DNA of 9,835 nucleotides from Candidatus Methanophagaceae archaeon (lineage in GTDB: Archaea > Halobacteriota > Syntropharchaeia > Alkanophagales > Methanospirareceae). The stretch is taken from positions 1 to 9,835 of the forward strand of contig QENJ01000227.1 in assembly GCA_013374505.1 (NCBI GenBank), given 5' to 3'. Shown here one piece after another: positions 1 through 5,496 of the stretch. Position numbers and translations under genes: made by a program. Below the pieces are notes generated by a model. That model was given only the letters and a program-made list of their open reading frames with translations. It did not search any database and was not told the DNA's origin. How positions within the stretch are numbered: the stretch's first letter is position 1; every line of letters starts with the position of its first letter.

Positions 1-2
1 TG

Positions 3-899
3 GTGTCCTCTGACCTTGATATTATTGCGCTACAAATACTTATGAAGGGCTCCGAAGAAGGATTAGTACATCCCGCTAAACGTAAAAAGGAGATATTTAA
101 ACGACTGTATCATACTTTCGGATTATTTCAAAGCGACAGGATACCCTTAACCATAAGGGCGATAATAGGGAACTATTATCAAAATAGGGGTTATAGAAGA
201 AACGCCATTAGAATACCCGATAAAATGAAAGAGCGGTGGGAACAGCACCCGTATCAGGAAAAGACGCTCTCAAAAATTCTGGTTCTGGAGATGTTATTTG
301 AACTTAATCAACGAAAAGGTAATTATGAAATAATCTCTCGCTCGAGGTACTTTCTTGAGGATGTATCAAGCATATTAAAGGATTTGGGAATCGGAGAGAT
401 TAAGATAATAAAAAGGAAAGACAGACCACATTACCGATCTTATTTGCCTAAAAAGGTGAAAGAGAATCTTGAAGAGTTAAAAGAAAGAGTAGGAAAAGCT
501 AAAATCGAAAAAGGACTCGGCTTTCTTGTGGAAACGGATAGAACCGAACTAATCAGGAATGTTAAAACCCGTTGGGGCGAGAAAGGAGTTAATATAATTT
601 CGAGTATGACTCTGGATAAAGGTGTCAGGGACCTTGACCTTGCCCGTGCTTGTGGTATGACACCAAGAGAAGTGAGAAAGATACTATACGAACTCAAGGA
701 TAGAGCGATTATCGCTTATATAAGGGAAGAGACCACTGAGCTTCTGGAATATTATTACTATTTGAGTCCTGAGGGTATCGCGAATTTTTTGGCTGGGGGG
801 AAGGAGGTGAGAGAAGAAAAAGTGAAAGAAGCTAAATATCCATTTCCAGAAGAATTCTCTATTTATCAGCGAAGAAGAATGTGTTCGGAAGTCGGATGA
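3..899 (+). CDS. TFE-like winged-helix DNA-binding protein, probably 5'-partial
   Basis: I recognise only the C-terminal half. Residues about 195-262 look like the winged helix of archaeal TFE / TFIIE-alpha: the stretch 216-236 (key residues ACGMTPREVRKILYELKDR) is followed by an AYIREE strand and a tyrosine-rich wing YYYYLSPEG (250-258), much like the VRKILY..L.D....YRRE..E..Y.YYW pattern of TFE. The TFE zinc ribbon is absent: only two cysteines (217 and 294) occur and no CxxC. The N-terminal 190 residues are basic and helical, with no family I know. The tail after 265 is charged. The GTG start lies two bases from the window edge, so no ribosome site can be seen and the true start may be upstream. 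It is more likely a DNA-binding regulator with a borrowed TFE fold than the general factor. Stop is TGA. Confidence 0.75.
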   Translation: MSSDLDIIALQILMKGSEEGLVHPAKRKKEIFKRLYHTFGLFQSDRIPLTIRAIIGNYYQNRGYRRNAIRIPDKMKERWEQHPYQEKTLSKILVLEMLFELNQRKGNYEIISRSRYFLEDVSSILKDLGIGEIKIIKRKDRPHYRSYLPKKVKENLEELKERVGKAKIEKGLGFLVETDRTELIRNVKTRWGEKGVNIISSMTLDKGVRDLDLARACGMTPREVRKILYELKDRAIIAYIREETTELLEYYYYLSPEGIANFLAGGKEVREEKVKEAKYPFPEEFSIYQRRRMCSEVG

Positions 900-1020
900 G
901 CACTCAATTTTTAGAAATTTGAGAGACCGCGAGATTGGCGACACGTACAGCATAAGGCGGGGTATATTATTAGAGCGGTGATGGATGAAGTAACGCGAGG
1001 TCATAGACTCCAGTGTCGGT

Positions 1021-1058
1021 AATATTTATATAACAGATTTAGTTAGTTTTATGAGGAG
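1021..1058 (+). promoter_or_regulatory. TATA box and Shine-Dalgarno site of the Fur-family gene
   Basis: AATATTTATATA at 1021-1032 is a good archaeal TATA (box A) sequence. A start of transcription about 25 bases downstream would fall near 1050-1055. GAGGAG at 1053-1058 is a Shine-Dalgarno site eight bases before the ATG at 1067 and fixes that start. The leader would be very short. I see no clear inverted repeat that would serve as a Fur/PerR operator, although self-regulation is common in this family. Confidence 0.6.
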
Positions 1059-1066
1059 ACACATAA

Positions 1067-1531
1067 ATGAGTGATGATATTGGGCTGTCACTGGATGAAC
1101 TCAGGGAACACCTGGAAAAAGAAGGTATTCAACCGTCATACCATCGTCTGAAGATTCTGGAATATATGATGAACCACAGAACTCATCCAACTGTTGATAT
1201 AATTTACAAGAATCTTTCAAAGGAGATACCAACACTATCAAAAACGACTGTTTATAATACGCTAAAACTTTTTGTGGGCAAGGGAATAGTCCAGGAGCTG
1301 ACGATAGAAGAGAAAGAAGTGCGATACGATACCGATACAACGCAACATGCACACTTCAAGTGTATTGAGTGTGGGGGCGTGTATGATGTAGCTCTGGAAT
1401 ATACAATCGTTGAGCTGGGGACGGTAACAGACGAGGGTCATAAAGTTATAGACTGCCAGGTTTACCTGAAAGGCATTTGTAAAGATTGCTTAAAAAGTGC
1501 CCAAAATCAAATTATATTCTCGAAAAGTTGA
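1067..1531 (+). CDS. perR: PerR-type Fur family metalloregulator
   Basis: A 154-residue Fur-family repressor of normal length. Residues 10-85 form the winged helix (recognition region near LSKTTVYNTLKLF, 57-69) and 86-154 the dimerisation domain. The structural zinc site is present as two CxxC pairs, C99/C102 and C138/C141. The five regulatory-metal ligands known from Bacillus subtilis PerR (H37, D85, H91, H93, D104) all have counterparts at a constant offset of three: H40, D88, H94, H96, D107. Aspartate rather than glutamate at position 88 is the PerR-like state, associated with Fe-dependent peroxide sensing through histidine oxidation. That makes a peroxide or iron/manganese-responsive repressor the best guess; the target genes are not evident here. 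It has its own TATA box and ribosome site and is followed in frame by an ATPase remnant. Confidence 0.9.
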   Translation: MSDDIGLSLDELREHLEKEGIQPSYHRLKILEYMMNHRTHPTVDIIYKNLSKEIPTLSKTTVYNTLKLFVGKGIVQELTIEEKEVRYDTDTTQHAHFKCIECGGVYDVALEYTIVELGTVTDEGHKVIDCQVYLKGICKDCLKSAQNQIIFSKS

Positions 1532-1822
1532 AATACCAAAAACCAACAGAATAATCTTAATATCTTTGAACCCAATGTTTGTGGAAAAACAACGCTTCTG
1601 ATGACAATGCTTGGCCTATGGATAAAGACAAAATGCCGAGCAAATGGGATAGGCAAAGCGGCATTGGACGAATTTCCGGAATCTCATCATTCATATCCTT
1701 GTACCGCGAGTATTGATAAAAACCGTGAGCTTGGTGACATTATGCTTTACAGGGCAGGGTATATTTTTAATTCCGATTCAACCCGAAAAAACTTAATAAA
1801 CCAGACAGTAGCGTCCGTGTAA
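1532..1822 (+). pseudogene. Decayed P-loop ATPase fragment (ABC-like Walker A)
   Basis: The reading frame of the Fur gene stays open for 96 codons after its TGA stop, ending at TAA 1820-1822. At 1568-1591 it encodes EPNVCGKT followed by TLLMTMLGLW, which closely matches the ABC-transporter pattern GPNGxGKTTLLxxxLGL, but the first glycine of the P-loop has become glutamate. No start codon precedes the P-loop; the first ATG (1601) lies after it and would give a 73-residue product without it. The rest (CRANGIGKAALDEF... to the end) resembles nothing I know and no Walker B, signature or H-loop is visible. An ATPase gene next to a Fur regulator would be natural for a metal-uptake ABC system, but that is inference from one motif. 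It could also be chance. Confidence 0.4.
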
Positions 1823-1825
1823 ATC

Positions 1826-1853
1826 GATAAAATCTGTGTCTATGATTTTTATC
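1826..1853. terminator. AT-rich hairpin between convergent genes
   Basis: GATAAAATC (1826-1834) and GATTTTTATC (1844-1853) are nearly complementary across a nine-base loop, with one bulged base. It lies between the + strand fragment ending at 1822 and the - strand uvrB ending at 1870, where a two-way terminator would be expected. The stem is weak (mostly A-T), and archaeal termination depends more on U-runs than on hairpins, so this is a tentative call. Confidence 0.25.
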
Positions 1854-1869
1854 AAAATGGGTAAACTAT

Positions 1870-3822
1870 TTACTGAGTTCCCTCAATCCTCTTCTTTAGC
1901 AGCTTTACCTTCTCCCGGAGCATAATAGCCCGCTCGAAATCGAGTGTATCCGCAGCTTCTCGCATCTCTGCTTCTAGTCCAATCACTAAATTCGGGATAT
2001 CGCTTTTCGGTACGTGCTTCGTATCCTTTACCTCAACCTCTTTTGCTTTTATCGCTTTCTTTATCGTCTCCGGTACGATTCCATGCTTTTTGTTATACGC
2101 TATTTGCAGCCTCCGCCACCGGTCCGTCTCCTTTACCGCCTGTTTTATCGAATTCGTCTCATTATCGGCATACAGCACTACTTTTGAGTTCACGTTCCGT
2201 GCCGCTCTTCCTATCGTCTGTATCAGACTTCGGGTATCTCGTAAGAACCCTTCCTTATCGGCATCGAGTATCCCGATGAACCCAACCTCAGGTATGTCAA
2301 GCCCTTCTCGCAGCAGATTTATTCCCACGAGCACGTCAAACTTGCATAATCTGAGTTCACGTATTATCTCGGTACGTTCAAGCGTATCTATATCAGAATG
2401 AAGGTATCGCGTTTTTATACCGCATTCAGCCAGATATTCGGTCAATTCCTCAGCCAGCCTCTTTGTTATCGTTGTAAGAAGTACACGGTCGCCACGTTCT
2501 ATTGTAACACCGATTTCACGTTTCAAATCGTCAATCTGACCTGCTATCGGTCTTACAAATACCACAGGGTCTACCAAACCGGTGGGTCGGATTATCTGCT
2601 CCACAACCTGCGCTGACTCGTGTCGTTCGTACGGCCCCGGCGTGGCAGACGTAAAGATTACCTTGTTTCGCTTCATGTACACCTCAAACTCGTGGAATTT
2701 GAGTGGTCTGTTATCCAGTGCCGTTTGTAACCTGAAACCGTAATCCACCAGATTCTTCTTCCTGGAATAGTCGCCCTCGTACATTCCATGCAATTGCGGT
2801 ATTGTCTGGTGGCTTTCGTCTAGTATAATCAGGAAGTTGTCCCCAAAATAGTCAATAAGTGAATACGGCTTCTCGCCCTTCTGCCGGCCGTCAAAATGTA
2901 ACGAATAGTTTTCTATGCCTTTACAAAAACCGGTCTCTTCTATCATCTCGATGTCGTACAGTGTTCGCTGTTTCAGCCGGTGTGCTTCTATCATTTCAAG
3001 TTCCGGTAGATTGAGCTCAAGTTCCGTTTTTATGGACGCTATTGCGGTACTTAACTGGTCCTCCGGGATAACGAAATGCCTTGCCGGATAAATAAAGAAA
3101 TATGTTAGCTTTTCAGTCACATTGCCCGTGGTTTTATCAATCTCCGCGATTGTTTCTATTTCGTCTCCGAACATTTCCACACGTATGATATTGTTGAAAT
3201 ACCCGGGAATGAAATCAATTGTATCGCCCTTGACCCGGAACCGCCCGGGCATAAGTTCGGTATCGTTTCTCTCGAACTGAATATCTATGAGCCGCTTCAG
3301 GAATTCGTTTCTTTGTATCTCCTGCCCTACGGTTAGCTCAAAACCCATCGCCTGAAATGTGTCCGGAGCTCCGATGCTATATATGCACGAAACCGATGCG
3401 ACTACGATTACGTCCTTCCGTGAAGACAGGGATGCCGTTGCCGCCAGCCGCATCTGCTCGATCTTGGGGTTTACCGTGGCATCCTTCTCTATGTACTGGT
3501 CTTTCTGCGGAATGTACGACTCTGGCTGATAGTAATCGTAATAAGACACGAAATACTCGACTCGGTTCGCGGGAAAGAATTCCTTGAACTCGTTATACAA
3601 CTGGGCGGCAAGGGTCTTGTTGTGCACGAGGACAAGTGTCGGTTTCTGGACCGCGTTTATGACATTGGCTATTGTGAATGTCTTTCCTGAGCCTGTCACG
3701 CCCAGCAGCGTCTGGAAATTATAGTTCTTCTTTATGCCGGCAACTAACTTTCTTATCGCTTCTGGCTGCGAGCCTTTTGGTTTGTATTCCGAGACTAGTT
3801 TGAATGGGCGTGTCGTGGTCAT
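1870..3822 (-). CDS. uvrB: UvrB, excinuclease ABC subunit B
   Basis: UvrB is the damage-verifying helicase-like subunit of nucleotide excision repair; UvrA loads it and UvrC then cuts on both sides. At 650 residues the protein is complete, slightly under the usual 660-690. Visible in order: Walker A GVTGSGKT (41-48); the aromatic beta-hairpin that clamps DNA (YYDYYQPESYIPQKDQY, 94-110); Walker B in the DESH form (335-338); motif III TSATPGPYE (391-399); motif VI QTIGRAARN (535-543); and the UVR domain that contacts UvrC (615-650). The ATG at 3820-3822 has a GGGAGG ribosome site (3831-3836) eight bases upstream. Neither uvrA nor uvrC is in the window. In archaea this gene is generally regarded as acquired from bacteria. 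Its start overlaps the stop of a truncated MNT gene by ATGA. Confidence 0.98.
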   Translation of the reverse strand: MTTTRPFKLVSEYKPKGSQPEAIRKLVAGIKKNYNFQTLLGVTGSGKTFTIANVINAVQKPTLVLVHNKTLAAQLYNEFKEFFPANRVEYFVSYYDYYQPESYIPQKDQYIEKDATVNPKIEQMRLAATASLSSRKDVIVVASVSCIYSIGAPDTFQAMGFELTVGQEIQRNEFLKRLIDIQFERNDTELMPGRFRVKGDTIDFIPGYFNNIIRVEMFGDEIETIAEIDKTTGNVTEKLTYFFIYPARHFVIPEDQLSTAIASIKTELELNLPELEMIEAHRLKQRTLYDIEMIEETGFCKGIENYSLHFDGRQKGEKPYSLIDYFGDNFLIILDESHQTIPQLHGMYEGDYSRKKNLVDYGFRLQTALDNRPLKFHEFEVYMKRNKVIFTSATPGPYERHESAQVVEQIIRPTGLVDPVVFVRPIAGQIDDLKREIGVTIERGDRVLLTTITKRLAEELTEYLAECGIKTRYLHSDIDTLERTEIIRELRLCKFDVLVGINLLREGLDIPEVGFIGILDADKEGFLRDTRSLIQTIGRAARNVNSKVVLYADNETNSIKQAVKETDRWRRLQIAYNKKHGIVPETIKKAIKAKEVEVKDTKHVPKSDIPNLVIGLEAEMREAADTLDFERAIMLREKVKLLKKRIEGTQ

Positions 3823-4031
3823 AACCAGCGCCTCCCGGAAGATGCTAGGGGGTCCATGTATTTATCAAATGTCTTTTTGCTATTTACAAACCTAACTAAG
3901 ATGTCTCTCTCACTTTCTAATTTTTGTGCATTTCTAACGTAAGAGCCAAACAACCCTACTCGCTTTACACCGTAGTTCTTTATATCTTCTATATTTTCCT
4001 CTATTTTTTCCATCTCTTCTGAGGTCAACAT
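3819..4031 (-). pseudogene. Truncated, degraded MNT-type nucleotidyltransferase (MntA-like antitoxin)
   Basis: The first 60 residues are a minimal nucleotidyltransferase of the MntA family: VKRVGLFGSYVRN (22-34) carries the GS motif at G29-S30. The acidic motif normally SDxDILV reads SERDILV (40-46), so the first catalytic aspartate is replaced by glutamate (E41) while D43 remains. Similarity stops at KTFDKYMD (53-60); the last ten residues (PLASSGRRWL) read into the uvrB leader, and the third catalytic aspartate and the rest of a normal protein of about 100 residues are missing. It keeps a strong AGGAGG ribosome site (4040-4045) eight bases before its ATG, and its TGA overlaps the uvrB ATG. 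Translation may therefore still occur and may couple to uvrB, but nucleotidyl transfer is unlikely. It is a paralogue of the intact MNT at 4423-4728. Confidence 0.7.
3831..3869 (-). promoter_or_regulatory. Candidate uvrB promoter and ribosome site inside the broken MNT gene
   Basis: On the - strand TTGATAAATAC (about 3859-3868) resembles an archaeal TATA box. Transcription about 25 bases downstream would begin near 3838, just ahead of the GGGAGG ribosome site at 3831-3836. Both lie within the 3' end of the truncated MNT reading frame, suggesting that a deletion placed uvrB and its control region directly against that gene. The ribosome site is convincing; the TATA call is tentative. Confidence 0.4.
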
Positions 4032-4234
4032 GCGCCATGCCTCCTTCTTTCTTATAGTGAGAGTGAGGGTGTGGGCATTTCAGATAATGCCCGTTCTGGG
4101 GGTATACGAAGTCCAGAGCGTAGCTAATGTTTTGTATGAGCGTGAGCAAACTGCATATACGCTGTTAAGTGACTCCGTTAGGGACAAGGTGCGGAGCACC
4201 GCAGAGTGCCCAAGCCCGCTGTATCTTTTAAAGC
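4032..4234. other. Gene-free stretch with small hairpins between the two MNT/HEPN remnants
   Basis: No coding frame here looks real. It is richer in G+C than the flanking toxin-antitoxin genes and holds two clear inverted repeats: GGGCATT (4073-4079) with AATGCCC (4086-4092) around a six-base loop, and GGTGC (4188-4192) with GCACC (4196-4200) around three bases. The second could alternatively pair as GCGG/CCGC (4191-4194 with 4199-4202). The - strand end carries the AGGAGG ribosome site (4040-4045) of the broken MNT gene. It could be a dispersed intergenic repeat or what remains of a lost toxin gene; I see no HEPN residue pattern in it. Confidence 0.35.
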
Positions 4235-4426
4235 TCATTTCTCCAATTTTATCAATATTTTCTCAAATAAAGGTTTTAGTGGTGGTATTTCTTCTTTCAC
4301 CGTTTTCCATACCCTTTTAAGAATTACTCCAAAATATCCATGGATAAGTTTATCTCTCATCCCCGCCATCTCTCTCCAAGGAATTTCTGGATACTCTTTC
4401 TTTACCTCCTCTGGTATATTTTTCAT
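4235..4426 (-). CDS. hepT: HepT-like HEPN toxin, N-terminally truncated
   Basis: HepT toxins are HEPN-fold RNases that cut RNA and are silenced by MntA, which AMPylates the tyrosine of the RX4HXY motif. This 63-residue protein matches only the second half of a HepT (usually about 110-115 residues): NIPEEVKKEYPEIPWREMAG (3-22) leads to the motif R24-DKLI-H29-G-Y31, then a typical C-terminal helix. The first helices, about 50 residues, are absent. The start is not an artefact: the ATG overlaps the mntA stop as ATGA, and GAGGT (4436-4440) lies nine bases upstream. A clean in-frame deletion that kept the coupled start is the simplest explanation. The missing helices help build the four-helix bundle and dimer, so toxicity is doubtful, although the catalytic and target residues are intact. 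Confidence 0.75.
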   Translation of the reverse strand: MKNIPEEVKKEYPEIPWREMAGMRDKLIHGYFGVILKRVWKTVKEEIPPLKPLFEKILIKLEK

Positions 4427-4728
4427 GGATAGACAACCTCTTTTAATATGTGCTTTCCTATTCTTGGTTTTAACGCCGATTTATCTACCAAATCCACTTT
4501 TACACCAAGAAGGTCGCTCAGATAGTTTTCCATCCCCACAAATTTTAGGAGTCCTATATCTACATCTTGCTCAAATTCTACCAATATATCAAGGTCGCTC
4601 TTCTCTTTGGCTTCGCCTCTCAAATAAGAGCCAAAAATGCCAAGCCTTTTTATCCCGTATCTCTTTCTTAGTTCCGTTTCATGTTTTTTGAGAATGTCAC
4701 TTATTTCGGTAAGTGTCTTTATGCTCAT
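4423..4728 (-). CDS. mntA: MntA-like nucleotidyltransferase antitoxin
   Basis: A 101-residue minimal nucleotidyltransferase, full length for the family. The motif IKRLGIFGSYLRGEAKEKSD (26-45) carries G33-S34 and the first catalytic aspartate D45; the second is D47 (DLDILVEF), and the third is probably D79 in VKVDLV. In the MntA/HepT system this enzyme transfers AMP from ATP to the HEPN toxin. The partner directly downstream overlaps it by ATGA, the usual gene order with antitoxin first. Upstream, a 47-codon ORF also overlaps it by ATGA. The ribosome site AGGGGTGAT (4732-4740) precedes the ATG by a few bases. The catalytic set looks intact, unlike its broken paralogue at 3819-4031. Confidence 0.9.
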   Translation of the reverse strand: MSIKTLTEISDILKKHETELRKRYGIKRLGIFGSYLRGEAKEKSDLDILVEFEQDVDIGLLKFVGMENYLSDLLGVKVDLVDKSALKPRIGKHILKEVVYP

Positions 4729-4868
4729 ACAATCACCCCTATATAATTCTCGTTTTTAACTTTTAAATCTTCCTTAGTTCTTGTTTCCGTACTTCTCGTA
4801 GCAGGCTTGGGTATTTCATGCTCATAAAACTTAAATTCTTGCGTTTCCACAATAAAAACAGCCACCAT
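4725..4868 (-). CDS. Small ORF of 47 residues translationally coupled to mntA
   Basis: I do not recognise this protein. It begins MVAVFIVETQEFKFYEHEIP, is rich in lysine, glutamate and threonine in the middle, and ends NENYIGVIV; there is no cysteine, signal peptide or membrane helix. Its TGA overlaps the mntA ATG as ATGA, the same junction as mntA-hepT. The ATG at 4868 has AGGTGAT (4879-4885), an excellent ribosome site, ten bases upstream; an alternative ATG at 4880 would bury that site and an in-frame TAG lies just before it. The good ribosome site, the coupled stop and its position suggest a third component or leader of the toxin-antitoxin operon. It may instead be the residue of a longer lost gene. 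Confidence 0.5.
   Translation of the reverse strand: MVAVFIVETQEFKFYEHEIPKPATRSTETRTKEDLKVKNENYIGVIV
4732..4768 (-). promoter_or_regulatory. Ribosome site and possible TATA box of mntA
   Basis: On the - strand AGGGGTGAT (4732-4740) contains GGTGAT, which pairs with the 16S rRNA 3' end, three bases from the mntA ATG. TTTAAAAGTTAAAAA (about 4754-4767) could be a TATA box giving a start near 4740. Both lie inside the 3' end of the small upstream ORF, so mntA might be read both from this site and by coupling from that ORF. Confidence 0.4.
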
Positions 4869-4878
4869 TTGGTTATTC

Positions 4879-4935
4879 ATCACCTATGTTATGAATGTTA
4901 TCGTAAACAAACACCCCTGTGAGTAGTACATATTT
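4879..4935 (-). promoter_or_regulatory. Possible promoter and ribosome site of the small ORF
   Basis: On the - strand AAATATGTA (4927-4935) is a moderate TATA-like sequence, with AGGTGAT (4879-4885) as ribosome site. Between them ATGTTAT occurs twice on the + strand (4886-4892 and 4895-4901), separated by GA; such a short direct repeat could be an operator, but nothing else supports that. The segment is also the frameshifted tail of the membrane-protein gene. Confidence 0.3.
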
Positions 4936-4953
4936 CTGACACACCTTTTCCCG

Positions 4954-5496
4954 TTAAATACCCCCAATCCCAACCATACAAACAAAGTAAATTATTCGGA
5001 TTATAAACGTTTCATCCGCCATGAATTCACCACTAACAAACGCATTCGCACTCATAAACGAGAATATCAGCATAAACGCACCTATCGCGGTAAGCACAAG
5101 TCCTGTAATCTTAGGATATGCGATTAGCATTACACCTTTTCCAGTCAAATAAATCCCAATTACAATCATACAAAAGAAGAATACAATCCGTATGAAAAAT
5201 AATTCGTCAAACATGAATTCGCCATTGACAAACGTATTTGCGATTATGAACGAAAAACACAGCATGAACAACCCAATAGGTGCTAATATTATGCCAATAA
5301 TCCTCGAATCTTCGGCTATTGAAGCACCTTTTTCTGTCATGTAGCTGCCAATTCCGATCATACAGACAAAGAAAATAATTCGCACTATAAAAGTTTCATC
5401 TATTGCAAAATCACAATTTAAGAGATTATACGCAGTTAAAAACGAGTACAGCAACAGGAACAAACCCGCAATCGTAATTAATACTCCTGTGATCCT
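4954..5496 (-). repeat. Three in-phase 192-base repeats encoding paired membrane helices
   Basis: Copy 1 is 5305-5496, copy 2 is 5113-5304, copy 3 begins at 5112. Copies 1 and 2 are exactly 64 codons. In copy 3, the segment that in copy 2 reads ATTGGGATTTATTTGACTGG has become ATTGGGGGTATTTAACGGG: one base is missing at the G run (4961-4965), which creates the TAA at 4954-4956. Read in the neighbouring frame the sequence continues YLTGKGVSEICTTHRGVCLR to a TAA at 4898-4900, restoring the YLTGKG motif of copy 2. Confidence 0.85.

Noticed and set aside
836..982. Open frame overlapping and extending past the end of the first gene, hinting at a frameshift
   Set aside because: It has no start codon and no recognisable sequence, and stops lie just upstream in that frame; no homologous continuation is evident.
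955..1020. Possible C/D-box RNA (GTGATGGATGAAG) or tRNA-like segment before the Fur gene
   Set aside because: No D box (CTGA) is present downstream and no cloverleaf arms can be paired.
4030..4691. Overlapping + strand ORFs of 96 and 161 codons opposite the MNT/HEPN genes
   Set aside because: They lie antisense to genes with clear motifs and show the low-complexity hydrophobic composition of shadow frames.
4235..4728. Calling the locus a working MntA/HepT toxin-antitoxin system
   Set aside because: The antitoxin looks intact, but the toxin lacks its N-terminal half and the second MNT copy is broken, so activity cannot be assumed.
4886..4901. Direct repeat ATGTTAT-GA-ATGTTAT as an operator
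   Set aside because: Seven bases repeated once in AT-rich sequence is expected by chance; noted only in the promoter entry.
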